From the NCBI RefSeq assembly GCF_000092645.1, contig NC_014165.1:186001-250000 (forward strand): 64,000 nucleotides of DNA, given 5' to 3'. Positions 44,884 to 54,115 of this stretch are shown in pieces. How positions within the stretch are numbered: position 1 is the first letter of the stretch; every line of letters starts with the position of its first letter. The translations under genes and the position numbers were made by a program. The notes below the pieces were generated by a model. It saw only the letters and a program-made list of their open reading frames with translations, was not told where the DNA came from and searched no databases. Source of the DNA: Thermobispora bispora DSM 43833 (GTDB lineage: Bacteria > Actinomycetota > Actinomycetes > Streptosporangiales > Streptosporangiaceae).

Positions 44884-47211
44884 ATGGCCGTGGTTCCGCT
44901 GAGAGCGGGCGCAGAGCACCGGCTACCGGCCGAGGTGACGAGCTTCATCGGGCGGCGGCGGGAGACCACCGAGGCCCGGCGTCTGCTCTCGGTCGCCCGG
45001 CTGGTCACCATCACCGGCGTGGGAGGGGTGGGGAAGTCCCGCCTCGCCCTCCGGGTCGCCCTCGACGTACGGCGGGCCTTCCCCGGCGGGGTGTGCTTCG
45101 TCGAGCTCGCCGATGTGGACGAGCCCGCGCTGATCGGTCAGGCGCTCGCCGACACCCACAGCATCCGGATCCCCCCGTCCCAGTCGCCGGTCGATGTGCT
45201 CATCGAGCACCTGGCGGATCGGCGGATGCTCATCGTGCTCGACAACTGCGAGCACCTCCTCGAGGACTGCGCCGTGCTCGCAGACGGGCTGCTGCGCGCC
45301 CTTCCCGACCTGCGGATCCTCGCCACCAGCCGGCAGCCGCTCGGCATCGCGAGCGAGCAGACCCTGGAGCTCGCCCCGTTGCCGGTCTCCGGGGCCGGGC
45401 CGCTGACGTGCTCCGCGGAGTCGGACGCGGTCCGGCTCTTCGCCGAGCGGGTCGCCGCCGTACGCCCGGATTTCGCGGTGACCGAGGCGAACCTGCCGGT
45501 CGTGCTGGAGATCTGCCGCCGCCTCGACGGGCTGCCCCTCGCGATCGAGCTCGCCGCCGTCCGGCTGCGCGCCCTCTCCGTTGAGCAGCTGCTGCAGCGG
45601 CTGGACGACCGCTTCCGGCTGCTCACCACGGGATCGCGCGCCGCGCCGCCCCGCCAGCGGACGCTGCGCGCGCTGATCGACTGGAGCCACGACCTGTGCA
45701 CCGCGAAGGAGCGGCTGCTCTGGCAGCGCGCCTGCGTGTTCAGCGACGGCTTCACCCTGGAGACGGCCGAGGAGGTCTGCTCCGGCGACGGCATCGGCAA
45801 GGCCGAGGTCATCGACCTGATCACCGGGCTGGTGGAGAAGTCCGTGCTGATCAGGGAGGAGGGGTATCACGAGGCACGGTACCGGCTGCTCGACACGATC
45901 CGGCAGTACGGCAGGGAGCGGCTCGCCGAGTCCGGGGAGGAGGCGATCTGGCGGAGGCGGCACCGGGACCACTATCGCGACCTCGCGCGGAAGGCGTGGG
46001 AGCGGCACTTCGGGCCGGCCCAGCTCGACTGGCACGTACGGCTGCACGCCGAGGACGGCAACCTGCACAAGGCGCTGGAGTGGTCCTTCGCGGAGCCGGG
46101 CGAGGCCGAGACCGGCCTGGCCATGGCCACCCACCTCCTGCACCACTGGATCAGGTACCACCCGCGCGAGGGCCGGGGCTGGCTCGCCCAGGGTCTGGCG
46201 CTCTGCACGGCGCCGACCGTGCTCCGGGCCCGGGCCCTGTGGGGGTGCGCCTGGATGTCCCTCATGCAGGGGGACGAGGCGCCGGCCGCCGCGATGCTCG
46301 CGGAGTGCCGGGAGATCGCCGCCCGGACCGGCTCCGATTACGACCTCGCCTACGCCGACCTCTGCTCGGGCATGCTCGCCATGAGCCGGGGCGAGGCGGC
46401 CACGGCCGCCGTGCTCTACCGGAAGGCGGCGGACCGGTGCCGGCGGCTCGGCGATCACGTTGGGGTGGCGCTCGCGCTCATCCGGCTCTGCCTGGCGCGT
46501 TCGGTGCAGGGCCGCGGGGAGGAGGCCCAGGCCCTCGGCGAGGAGGCCGTGGCGGTCTGCGAGGCGCACGGGGACGTCCGGTACCGGGCGTACGCGCTGA
46601 TGGTGCTCGGCATCGAGGCCTGGCGGCGGGGGGAGCTCCAGCGCGCCGCGGCGCTCCAGAAGCAGAGCCTGGAGAGCAACCGGGTCATGGACGACTACAC
46701 CGGCTGCGGCATGAACCTGGAGGTCCTCACGTGGATCGCCGGGAGCGAGGAGCGGTACGCACGGGTCGCCCGCCTCCTCGGCATCCTGAAGAGCCCGCCG
46801 TGGTCGGACGACGTGTCGATGGTCGAGTTCCGGTGGCTCCGCCGGCACAGCAGGGTGTGCGAGGCCGAGGCGGTGAAGGCCCTGGGCACCAAGGCGTTCT
46901 CGGCCGAGGTCACGCGCGGCGCCCGGCTCGCCCCGGACGAGGCGGCCGGTTTCGTCCTCGAGCTGGAGGCCCCCGAGGAGCCGGTGCCCGCGGCGTCGAA
47001 CGGGCAGGTGCCGCCGCTCACCCGCAGGGAGACGGAGATCGCCCGGCTCGTGTCGCGCGGCCTGAGCAACAAGGAGATCGCGTCGACGCTGGTCATCTCC
47101 CCGCGCACCGCGGAAGGGCACGTCGAGCACATCCTCGACAAGCTGGGCTTCAGCTCCCGAACCCAGATCGCCACATGGCTGAACGAGCAGACGAGGAACG
47201 GCAAGGCGTGA
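44884..47211 (+). CDS. LuxR-family regulator with N-terminal NB-ARC-type ATPase
   Basis: A 775-residue regulator. The Walker A motif GVGGVGKS lies at residues 45-52 and Walker B LIVLDNCEHLL near 120. LATSRQPLGIASE (sensor 1) and GLPLAIELAAVRL follow, then TPR-like helices (about 330-680). The C-terminal LuxR helix-turn-helix is LTRRETEIARLVSRGLSNKEIASTLVISPRTAEGHVEHILDKLGF (about 709-755). Such ATPases act as signal-driven activators. It ends three bases before the convergent RsbW-like gene. Target genes are not evident. Confidence 0.88.
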   Translation: MAVVPLRAGAEHRLPAEVTSFIGRRRETTEARRLLSVARLVTITGVGGVGKSRLALRVALDVRRAFPGGVCFVELADVDEPALIGQALADTHSIRIPPSQSPVDVLIEHLADRRMLIVLDNCEHLLEDCAVLADGLLRALPDLRILATSRQPLGIASEQTLELAPLPVSGAGPLTCSAESDAVRLFAERVAAVRPDFAVTEANLPVVLEICRRLDGLPLAIELAAVRLRALSVEQLLQRLDDRFRLLTTGSRAAPPRQRTLRALIDWSHDLCTAKERLLWQRACVFSDGFTLETAEEVCSGDGIGKAEVIDLITGLVEKSVLIREEGYHEARYRLLDTIRQYGRERLAESGEEAIWRRRHRDHYRDLARKAWERHFGPAQLDWHVRLHAEDGNLHKALEWSFAEPGEAETGLAMATHLLHHWIRYHPREGRGWLAQGLALCTAPTVLRARALWGCAWMSLMQGDEAPAAAMLAECREIAARTGSDYDLAYADLCSGMLAMSRGEAATAAVLYRKAADRCRRLGDHVGVALALIRLCLARSVQGRGEEAQALGEEAVAVCEAHGDVRYRAYALMVLGIEAWRRGELQRAAALQKQSLESNRVMDDYTGCGMNLEVLTWIAGSEERYARVARLLGILKSPPWSDDVSMVEFRWLRRHSRVCEAEAVKALGTKAFSAEVTRGARLAPDEAAGFVLELEAPEEPVPAASNGQVPPLTRRETEIARLVSRGLSNKEIASTLVISPRTAEGHVEHILDKLGFSSRTQIATWLNEQTRNGKA

Positions 47212-47214
47212 CGG

Positions 47215-47748
47215 TCACCGCAGCCGGTCCGCCCTCAGCTCGAACCACATGACCTTGCCCGCGGCGGTCGTCCTGCCGCCCCACCGGCTGGAGAGGATGT
47301 CGATGAGCATCAGCCCACGGCCCCCCTCCTCCTCGAGGGTGAGGTTCTCGCTCGTGTCACAGCGGGGGATCTCGCCGCCGCTGTCCGCCACCTCGCAGCG
47401 CACGACCCCGTCCATGCGGGTGATCGTGAGCGAGATCGGGCCGGGCGTGTACCGCAGCGCGTTGGTGACGAGTTCGCTGACGAGCAGCATCGCCGTGTCC
47501 GAGAGGTGGCCCAGGCCCCAGGCGATGAGCTGGTCCCGGGTGAGCCGCCGGGCTCGGGCGGCCGCGTGCAGGTCGGCGGAGAGCCGCCACGACTCGGTCT
47601 GCACCCTGGAGCCGCCCATGATGCGGAGGACGAAGCGGCTGAACCGCCGGTAGAGCTCTGTCATGCCGAGCCACGCGGACCTGGGTTCACCGGCCGTGGT
47701 GAAGTGCTCGGCCATCTCCAGCCTGGGTGTGGTGGCGATGTGGCTCAT
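47215..47748 (-). CDS. RsbW-like ATP-binding protein (anti-sigma-type kinase fold)
   Basis: A 177-residue protein with a GHKL ATPase domain over its second half. The N-box is LLVSELVTNALRYTPGPI, the G1-type box CEVADSGGEIPR and the glycine-rich lid EEGGRGLMLIDILSSRWGGR. This is the compact anti-sigma factor kinase-like form abundant in actinobacteria. The ATG at 47748 is chosen because GAGGTG lies seven bases upstream; a GTG three codons earlier falls inside that ribosome site. It is convergent with the LuxR-type gene. The partner is unknown; PP2C phosphatases often oppose such proteins. Confidence 0.85.
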   Translation of the reverse strand: MSHIATTPRLEMAEHFTTAGEPRSAWLGMTELYRRFSRFVLRIMGGSRVQTESWRLSADLHAAARARRLTRDQLIAWGLGHLSDTAMLLVSELVTNALRYTPGPISLTITRMDGVVRCEVADSGGEIPRCDTSENLTLEEEGGRGLMLIDILSSRWGGRTTAAGKVMWFELRADRLR

Positions 47749-48261
47749 ATGGCACACCTCGCGATCCCCGGGCGGCGCGGCGCGTTCCGCGGGCCCGGCG
47801 GCCGGCCGTCACCGGCGCGCCCGGCCGCGTCGTGGGGTCTCCGCCCATGCCGTGACCGGAGTGCGAGCGAGAAGGCGGCTTCCCGGGCCTTCGTGGACGG
47901 TGGCTCATGGGACATGGGCGTCCCCTCTCTGCCATGACTCGATGACTCTTCCAGAGTGCCTGTGCGCCCACCGGAAGGGGGACCGGGAAATCCCCTAGAT
48001 GTGTACCTATTCGTTCGCCTGCGTATGGGTAGTGCACGGGTCAACCGCGACGGGACACGGGTAGATCCGGCAAACGAGAGCACCGCTCTTGCCGTACGGC
48101 CCGCCGTCCCGGCGCGGAATCGATGGGCGAGGCCGGCGGGCGGCCGTCGCCCGGGGACCGGACCCGGCGAGCCGGGCCGGCCGGAGGAAAACCCGTAGGT
48201 GCCGGACCGGGCCCGCCCCGCGCCGGGGCCGGCGCGTACGGTTCCGTCCGCGACCACGACG
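47749..48261. other. Intergenic region upstream of the RsbW-like gene
   Basis: About 510 bases with no convincing coding frame. Moderately AT-rich patches around 47935-48030 may hold the promoter of the RsbW-like gene. I see no repeat or RNA gene in it until the hairpin at 48262. Confidence 0.45.
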
Positions 48262-48292
48262 AAGGCCCTGCCCGCGGTGCGGGCAGGGCCTT
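48262..48292 (-). terminator. Perfect 14-bp hairpin after tRNA-Pro
   Basis: AAGGCCCTGCCCGC (48262-48275), loop GGT and GCGGGCAGGGCCTT (48279-48292) pair perfectly. It lies five bases beyond the tRNA 3' end on the minus strand and should terminate the tRNA transcript. Confidence 0.8.
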
Positions 48293-48297
48293 CGAGC

Positions 48298-48374
48298 TGG
48301 TCGGGGTGGCCGGATTTGAACCGACGACCTCTTCGTCCCGAACGAAGCGCGCTGCCAAGCTGCGCTACACCCCG
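48298..48374 (-). tRNA. tRNA-Pro (anticodon CGG)
   Basis: On the minus strand the sequence folds as a complete cloverleaf. The acceptor stem is CGGGGTG/CACCCCG with A73, and CCA is encoded (48298-48300). The D arm is GCGC-AGCTTGGCA-GCGC. The anticodon arm is CTTCG-TTCGGGA-CGAAG, giving anticodon CGG that reads CCG. The T arm is GTCGG-TTCAAAT-CCGGC. C1 and A73 are bacterial tRNA-Pro identity features. Confidence 0.96.
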
Positions 48375-48404
48375 GTGGGCGCGTCGCCCTGTGCCACGGC
48401 AAGT

Positions 48405-49352
48405 CTAGCGAACTTTGGCGGTACTTGTGCCACGCGCGCGGCCGACCGGCCGCCGGGGCACCAGAGTGAGCAGAGATGCCTCGGGCGGGCAGGCGAACCG
48501 GACCGGCGCGTACGGCGAGGTGCCGAGGCCGGCCGAGACGTGCAGCCACGCGCGGCCGTGCCGGCTGAGGCCCTTCACCCGCGCGGTGTCGAGCCCGCAG
48601 TTCGTCACCAGCGCGCCGTAGAACGGGATGCAGATCTGGCCGCCGTGGGTGTGCCCGGCGAGCAGCAGGTCGTACCCGTCGTCGGCGAAGCGCGTCAGGT
48701 TCCGCGGCTCGGGCGAGTGCATGACGCCGATCCGGAGGTCGGCGTCGGCCGGGGCCTGCCCGGCGATCTCGTCGTACCGGTCCCGGTCGATGTGGGAGTC
48801 GTGGATGCCGCCTACGTGCACGTCGAGGTCGCCGACCTTGAGCCGGGCGGTCTTGTTGTTCAGGTCCAGCCAGCCGGCGGCGGTCATCGCCGCGCCGAGC
48901 TCCTCCCAGGGCAGGTCCGGGGTGTTCCGCCGCACGTCCCCCTTGGAGGTGCGCCACAGGTAGCGGGCCGGGTTCTTGAAGTGGGGCGCGTACAGGTCGT
49001 TGGACCCGTACACGAACACGCCCGGCCGCTCCAGCAGCGGCTCCACCGCCCGCAGGTACGCCTCGACCGCGTCGGGGTGCGCGATGGTGTCGCCGGTGTT
49101 GACGATGAGATCCGGGTTGAGCAGGTCCAGGGAGCGCACCCACTTGATCAGCCTGGTGCGGCGGGGCGTGAGGTGCAGGTCGGAGATGTGCAGGATCCGG
49201 ATCGGGCGCTGGCCCGGTTCGAGGACCGGCACGTCGAACCGGCGAAGGCGGAACCAGTTCCGCTCGAACACGGCGGCATAGCCGAGCCCGGCGGCGCCGA
49301 GCCCGAGCAGCGAGAGCGAAGCCGCGGCAGCTCTTCTCACACTGCACATCAT
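48405..49352 (-). CDS. Membrane-anchored metallophosphoesterase
   Basis: A 315-residue calcineurin-like phosphoesterase. An N-terminal hydrophobic helix ([21 protein letters not shown]) suggests a signal anchor. The metal motifs are [36 protein letters not shown] and [15 protein letters not shown]. The usual GNHD/E motif is GSND here, so one metal-site His is replaced. Position and orientation match M. tuberculosis Rv3683. Start choice is uncertain: ATG 49352, ATG 49349 or a GTG a few codons later with CATGAT seven bases upstream. The substrate is unknown. Confidence 0.85.
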   Translation of the reverse strand: MMCSVRRAAAASLSLLGLGAAGLGYAAVFERNWFRLRRFDVPVLEPGQRPIRILHISDLHLTPRRTRLIKWVRSLDLLNPDLIVNTGDTIAHPDAVEAYLRAVEPLLERPGVFVYGSNDLYAPHFKNPARYLWRTSKGDVRRNTPDLPWEELGAAMTAAGWLDLNNKTARLKVGDLDVHVGGIHDSHIDRDRYDEIAGQAPADADLRIGVMHSPEPRNLTRFADDGYDLLLAGHTHGGQICIPFYGALVTNCGLDTARVKGLSRHGRAWLHVSAGLGTSPYAPVRFACPPEASLLTLVPRRPVGRARGTSTAKVR

Positions 49353-49410
49353 GCCCGACACGGGAGAGGCCTCCCGCCAATCGCCTGTGAAGATCGGGTT
49401 GCGCTGGCGG

Positions 49411-49422
49411 CAAGATGGACGC
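49411..49422 (+). promoter_or_regulatory. Leaderless-type promoter of the YqeY-like gene
   Basis: CAAGAT (49411-49416) lies six bases before the ATG at 49423. The same hexamer at the same spacing precedes rlmA. Confidence 0.4.
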
Positions 49423-49878
49423 ATGAGTGCGTTGAAAGACAGGCTCCAGGCCGATCTGACGGCGGCGATGAAGGCGCGGGACGAGGTGCGGATGCGGACC
49501 ATCCGCATGGCCCTCGCCGCCATAAACGTCGCCGAGGTCGCGGGCGAGAAGGCGCGCGAGCTCTCCGACGACGAGGTCATCAAGGTGCTGACGAAGGAGG
49601 CGAAGAAGCGGCGCGAGGCCGCCACCGCGTTCTCCGACGCCGGCCGTGCCGACCGGGCCCAGGCCGAGCTCGACGAGCTCGCCGTCCTGGAGGAGTACCT
49701 GCCCGCCCAGCTCTCCGACGAGGAGCTGAACAAGCTGATCGACGAGGCGATCGCCGAGACCGGGGCGCAGGGGCCCAAGGCCATGGGCCAGGTGATGAAG
49801 GTGCTCACCCCGCGGATCGCCGGCAGGGCCGAGGGGGCGCGGGTGGCCCAGGCGGTCCGGGCTCGCCTCTCCGGCTGA
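49423..49878 (+). CDS. GatB/YqeY domain protein
   Basis: A 151-residue soluble protein of the YqeY family, related to the tail domain of the GatB amidotransferase subunit. It has LKDRLQADLTAAMKARDEVRMRTIRMALAAINVAEV, then SDDEVIKVLTKEAKKRREAATAF and the end domain MGQVMKVLTPRIAGRAEGARVAQAVRARL. It may bind tRNA, but no function is proven for the stand-alone family. The ATG at 49423 has CAAGAT six bases upstream. It is divergent from the metallophosphoesterase gene. Confidence 0.9.
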   Translation: MSALKDRLQADLTAAMKARDEVRMRTIRMALAAINVAEVAGEKARELSDDEVIKVLTKEAKKRREAATAFSDAGRADRAQAELDELAVLEEYLPAQLSDEELNKLIDEAIAETGAQGPKAMGQVMKVLTPRIAGRAEGARVAQAVRARLSG

Positions 49879-49968
49879 CCGGCCCGCTGACGGATGAGCC
49901 GGTCCGGGCGGGACCGCGCTCATCCGCCGCGGCGGCCTCGCGGCCGCGGGCGCCGCGGCGGGCCGGCG

Positions 49969-52188
49969 TCACTCGAACGGGTTGTCGCCGCCGAAGAGGT
50001 CGAGCCTGTCCCCGGGGCCGCGGCCCCGCTCCCGGTCGCCTCCGCGGCCGCCGCGCTCATCCCCGCGGCCGTCCTTGTCCCGCTTCTTCGGCGGAGGCGC
50101 GCACTGCTTGCTGCACCCGCCGAACCGCGACATGTCCGGCGGCACGAACGACGACGGGGGAACGCCCTTGAGGGCCTCGAGGAAGGTCTCCTTCCAGATC
50201 GGGCCGGGGATGGTCGCCCCGTACACGGAGCCGTACCGGCGGCCGCCCATGACCTGCCCGCTCAGCGGGTAGCGCACCGGGCCGCGCGGGTCACCGAGGC
50301 TGACCGCACCGGCGAGGTCGGGGGTGTACCCCGCGAACCACGCGGTCCGCGACACGTCACCGGTGCCCGTCTTCCCGGCCGCGTCCCGGCCGATGCCGCC
50401 GACCCCGGCCATGGTGCCCTTGGTGAACACGCCCTGGAGGATGTAGGTCGTCGCGTCCGCGACCTCCGGCTCCACCACCTGCTTGCACTGCGGCTTGAAC
50501 TTCGTCGACCGGCCGTACCGGTCGATGATCTCGGTGATGGCCATGGGCTTGCAGTACTTGCCCCGCGCCCCGAGCGTGGCGTAGGCGGCGGCCACGGTCA
50601 CCGGGTCCATCTCGTTGAAGCCGAGGGTGAACGGCTCGAACTCCTGGAGCTTCTGCCCGTCGGCGCGCTTGATGCCGAAGTCCTTGGCGGTCTTCACCAC
50701 GTCGCAGAGGCCGACCTTCTGCTCCAGGGTGAGGAAGAACGTGTTCACCGACTTCCAGGTGCCGGTCTGCAGGGTGAGGAAGCCGCCGCGGCCGCCCTCC
50801 GAGTTGTGCAGCGGGGTCCGGGTGTCGCCGACCGAGTTGCCCTGGCAGTCCTTGAAGTCGTGCGGGCTCCGCGCCACATAGGTCGGGCCGACGTTGAAGC
50901 CGTCGTTGAACTTGTAGCCCTTCTTCAGGGCGGTGACGAGCGTGAACATCTTGAAGGTCGAGCCGGCCTGGAAGCCCGTGCCGCCGCCGTGCTCGGCATC
51001 GGCGACGACGTTGATGGACATCTCCTTCTTTTTCCGGTTCGTCCCGAACTTCCGGCTGGCCGCCATCGCCTTGATGGCGCCGGTGCCCGGCTCGACGAGC
51101 GCCTCCGCGGCGACCGGGTTGTCGGTCGGGTGGACGTACTTGCGGATCGCCTTCTCGGCGGCGCGCTGCATCTTCCGGTCGAGCGTGGTCTTGATGGTGA
51201 GCCCGCCCCGGGCGAGGAAGTCCGAGCGCGCCTTCTGGGTCTTGCCGAACTGCGGGTTGTTGAGGATCTCGTTCCGTACGTAGAGGCAGAAGTACGGGAA
51301 CTCGCTCTGCTCGCAGCCGCCGGGGATCGGCACGTCCTTGTAGCCGAGCTTCTGCGCCTTGGCCTTCTCGGCCTCCTCCGGCGTGATGATCTTCAGCTCG
51401 GCCATCCGGTCGAGCACCACGTTGCGCCGGGCCAGCAGGCGGTCGCGGAAGCGCTTGCCGCGGTTGGGGTCGGTCGCGTTCGGGTTCTGCACGGCTCCCG
51501 CGAGCGTGGCCGCCTCGGCGAGGTTGAGCTGGGAGGCGTGCTTGCCGAAGAACCGCTTCGCCGCCGCCTCGATGCCGTACGCGCCGGCGCCGAAGTACGC
51601 GATGTTGAGGTACCGCTCGAGGATCTCGTCCTTGGTGTACTTCTGCTCGATCGCCATCGCGTACCGGATCTCGGTGAGCTTGCGCGAGAGCGTCGGCGCG
51701 ACGGCGGCGGCCTTCTCTTCCTCGGTCTCGGCCTTGTTGTAGAGAACCTGCTTGACGTACTGCTGGGTGATCGACGACCCGCCCTGGGTGACACCGCCGG
51801 AGACGATGTTCTTGATGAGCGCGCGGGCGGTGCCCTCCAGGTCCAGGGGCCCGTGTTCGTAGAACCGGTAGTCCTCGATCGCGACGATCGCCTTGCGCAT
51901 GATCGGCGCGATCTTGTCGAGGGTCACCGACTCCCGGTTCTGGTAGTAGAACTGTGCGAATGGCTTGCCGTCGGCGTCCAGGAGGACGGTCTTCTCGGGC
52001 AGCGGTGGCTCGTCGAGCTCCTCGGGCGCGAGGTGGAGGGCCTCCGTGGCGGACTTGGCGGTCATGCCGACCGTGCCGACCGCGGGCAGCGCGATGCCGG
52101 CGGTCAGCACCCCCGCCACACCGGCGGCGCCGAGGAGCCGCAGTACTCCGCCTCGAACGGACGCTTTGGGTTTGCCGTTGGTTTGCAC
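49969..52188 (-). CDS. ponA2: Bifunctional class A penicillin-binding protein (PonA2-like)
   Basis: A 739-residue peptidoglycan synthase. The N-terminal membrane helix (about residues 16-40) precedes the GT51 glycosyltransferase domain with catalytic Glu in IVAIEDYRFYEH, GGSSITQQYVKQVLY and RKLTEIRYAMAIEQKYTKDEILERYLN. The transpeptidase domain has the active Ser in GSTFK, SVN in WKSVNTFF and KTGTGD. The C-terminal tail is Gly/Arg/Asp-rich, and I see no PASTA domain, unlike M. tuberculosis PonA2. The GTG at 52188 has TAACCT (52196-52201 on the complement) seven bases upstream. It is divergent from whiB, as in mycobacteria. Confidence 0.93.
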   Translation of the reverse strand: MQTNGKPKASVRGGVLRLLGAAGVAGVLTAGIALPAVGTVGMTAKSATEALHLAPEELDEPPLPEKTVLLDADGKPFAQFYYQNRESVTLDKIAPIMRKAIVAIEDYRFYEHGPLDLEGTARALIKNIVSGGVTQGGSSITQQYVKQVLYNKAETEEEKAAAVAPTLSRKLTEIRYAMAIEQKYTKDEILERYLNIAYFGAGAYGIEAAAKRFFGKHASQLNLAEAATLAGAVQNPNATDPNRGKRFRDRLLARRNVVLDRMAELKIITPEEAEKAKAQKLGYKDVPIPGGCEQSEFPYFCLYVRNEILNNPQFGKTQKARSDFLARGGLTIKTTLDRKMQRAAEKAIRKYVHPTDNPVAAEALVEPGTGAIKAMAASRKFGTNRKKKEMSINVVADAEHGGGTGFQAGSTFKMFTLVTALKKGYKFNDGFNVGPTYVARSPHDFKDCQGNSVGDTRTPLHNSEGGRGGFLTLQTGTWKSVNTFFLTLEQKVGLCDVVKTAKDFGIKRADGQKLQEFEPFTLGFNEMDPVTVAAAYATLGARGKYCKPMAITEIIDRYGRSTKFKPQCKQVVEPEVADATTYILQGVFTKGTMAGVGGIGRDAAGKTGTGDVSRTAWFAGYTPDLAGAVSLGDPRGPVRYPLSGQVMGGRRYGSVYGATIPGPIWKETFLEALKGVPPSSFVPPDMSRFGGCSKQCAPPPKKRDKDGRGDERGGRGGDRERGRGPGDRLDLFGGDNPFE

Positions 52189-52201
52189 GTTTTCCAGGTT
52201 A

Positions 52202-52445
52202 CGCCGGGTTCGTGACCGTATTCGAACTCACTGGACGACCGCAGATTACCCGGACGCGGGGGTAACTAGTCCATCCCGGCCATGTGGCCTGACATGACCA
52301 TGTAAGAATTTGGTCCCCGTGGGGCCTGTCGCCTCAATCGGGTCCTTGCGTACGTTCTTCAGTGCGGCAACTGCAAAGGAGGCTCGACGCCCGCGCCCGT
52401 CGGCCGACACAACGACTGACCACCGAAGGGGAGTGGGGTCGAAAC
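52202..52445. promoter_or_regulatory. Divergent ponA2 / whiB region
   Basis: About 240 bases. The ponA2 promoter sits at its left edge. The whiB transcript probably has a long leader, since no TANNNT element lies close to its ATG; GGGGAG near 52430 may be the ribosome site. TAAGAATTTGGT near 52303 is the most AT-rich part. Confidence 0.4.
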
Positions 52446-52754
52446 ATGTGGATTACGGATTGGACCTCCCGTGCGGCCTGCCGAAATGCGGACCCCGATG
52501 CGCTGTTCGTGCAGGGAGCGGCCCAGAACCGGGCGAAGTTGATCTGCCGGGGATGCCCTGTCCGTACCGAGTGCCTTGCCGACGCCCTCGATAACCGGAT
52601 CGAGTTCGGGGTCTGGGGCGGCATGACCGAACGGGAGCGCCGCGCACTGCTCCGGCGTCGGCCCGACGTCACTTCCTGGCGTGACCTGCTCGCGGCGGCC
52701 AAGGAAGAGTACGAGCGCAACCTCGAGCGTTCCAAGGAGCTCATCGCCGGCTGA
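52446..52754 (+). CDS. whiB4: WhiB-family iron-sulfur regulator (WhiB4-like)
   Basis: A 102-residue protein with the four [4Fe-4S] cysteines C12, C34, C37 and C43 (C-x21-C-x2-C-x5-C), the FGVWGGMTERERR turn and a basic stretch RRALLRRR. WhiB4 in M. tuberculosis is a redox-responsive regulator. The assignment here rests on identical gene order (ponA2-whiB4-ArsA pair) and length. The ATG at 52446 is set by family alignment (MWITDWTSRAAC). Confidence 0.9.
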   Translation: MWITDWTSRAACRNADPDALFVQGAAQNRAKLICRGCPVRTECLADALDNRIEFGVWGGMTERERRALLRRRPDVTSWRDLLAAAKEEYERNLERSKELIAG

Positions 52755-52827
52755 GCGCCACAGCGTCGTGGCCTGCCGGCCCGGCCGATGAGATGGGAGG
52801 CTGACGGCGTGCTCAGCCTCCTCGTCC

Positions 52828-52878
52828 TGACCGCGAGCTCGCCATGACCACGAGCTCCTCGCCATGGCCGCGAGCGGT
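52828..52878. repeat. Short degenerate tandem repeat downstream of whiB
   Basis: Units of the type TGACCRCGAGCTC(CTC)GCCA start at about 52828, 52845 and 52865. They lie between whiB and the convergent ArsA-like gene. Confidence 0.4.
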
Positions 52879-52936
52879 TGTCCGGTGAACCGGAGCGCCC
52901 GCCCGGAACGCGGGCGAGGGGGCGCGGGCATGCGCG

Positions 52937-54064
52937 TCACATCGCGAGCAGTTGCCCGATCTGACGCAGCCCATCCAGATCGTGCACGTCCTCGGGCATC
53001 GCCGGAACCCTGGCGACCGGGACGGTCGGGTGGGCGGCGGTGAAGTGCTCCTGCTCCCGCTGCTCACGCGCGGCGAGCTGCATCCGCTCGGCGTGCAGCC
53101 GGAGCACGGCGGCGGTGAGCTCGTGCTCGCCCCGCGCCTCCAGCTCCTCGGCGGCGGCAATGCTCCGCTCGGCGGAGAGCGCGGCCGCCGGGGACGCATG
53201 GACCCGGTTCACCACCAGCCCGGCGAGCGGCATCCGGTCTTCGGCGAGCCGTTCCACGAAGTAGGACGCCTCCCGCATCGCGTCGCGCTCCGGTGCGGCG
53301 ACCACGAGGAACGCGGTGCCGGGCGCCTGCAGGAGCCGGTAGGTCTGCTCGGCGCGCTGCCGGAAACCGCCGAACACCGCGTCGAGGGCGGAGACGAACA
53401 ACTGGATGTCCCGGAGCACCTGGGCGCCGATCACCTTGGTGAGGATCCCGGTCATCACGTTCAGCCCCAGGTTGAAGAGCTTGAACGCGCTCCGGCCTCC
53501 CGCCTTCGCCGGGGCGGTGAGGATCCGGATGAGCCGTCCGTCGAGGAAGCGGCCGAGCCGCTCCGGCGCGTCGAGGAAGTCGAGCGCCGACCGTGACGGC
53601 GGGGTGTCCACCACGATCAGATCCCAGTCGCCGGTACGGCTGAGCTGGCCGAGCTTCTCCATGGCCATGTACTCCTGCGTGCCGGAGAAGCTCGAGGAAA
53701 GCGACTGGTAGAAGGGGTTCGTCAGGATCTGGTGCGCCCGCTCCGGGTCCGCGTGGGCCTCGATGATCTCATCGAAGGTCCGCTTCATGTCGAGCATCAT
53801 CGCGTACAGCTCGCCGCCCTTGGCGGTGTTGCCCAGCACCAGGCGCGGGGTGTTGTCCAGCTCGGTGAGGCCCATGGCCTGGGCGAGCCGCTTGGCCGGG
53901 TCCACCGTGAGCACCACCACCGACCGGCCGCGCTCGGCGGCCCGCAGGCCGAGGGCCGCCGCCGTGGTGGTCTTGCCGACTCCGCCGGCCCCGCAGCACA
54001 CGATGATCCGCGTGCCGCGGTCGTCGAGGATCGCGTCGATGTCCAAGGTGGGCGCGGTCTTCAC
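52937..54064 (-). CDS. ArsA/GET3-family ATPase (Rv3680-like)
   Basis: A 375-residue P-loop ATPase. It has IIVCCGAGGVGKTTTAAALGLRAAERG (deviant Walker A), TVDPAKRLAQAMGL (switch I), LIVVDTPPSRSALDFLDAPERLGRFLDGR (switch II) and LVVNRVHASP. The C-terminal helical part is charged. The cysteines used for arsenite by ArsA are not evident, so arsenic export is unlikely. It follows a second ArsA-like gene by 51 bases on the same strand, as Rv3679-Rv3680 do in M. tuberculosis, where the two form a complex. The physiological role here is unknown. Confidence 0.9.
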   Translation of the reverse strand: MKTAPTLDIDAILDDRGTRIIVCCGAGGVGKTTTAAALGLRAAERGRSVVVLTVDPAKRLAQAMGLTELDNTPRLVLGNTAKGGELYAMMLDMKRTFDEIIEAHADPERAHQILTNPFYQSLSSSFSGTQEYMAMEKLGQLSRTGDWDLIVVDTPPSRSALDFLDAPERLGRFLDGRLIRILTAPAKAGGRSAFKLFNLGLNVMTGILTKVIGAQVLRDIQLFVSALDAVFGGFRQRAEQTYRLLQAPGTAFLVVAAPERDAMREASYFVERLAEDRMPLAGLVVNRVHASPAAALSAERSIAAAEELEARGEHELTAAVLRLHAERMQLAAREQREQEHFTAAHPTVPVARVPAMPEDVHDLDGLRQIGQLLAM

Positions 54065-54115
54065 AGCTCACCCTCTCACTGCCGGAACCTGCTGAACGCC
54101 CTCACCCGGCCTCGG

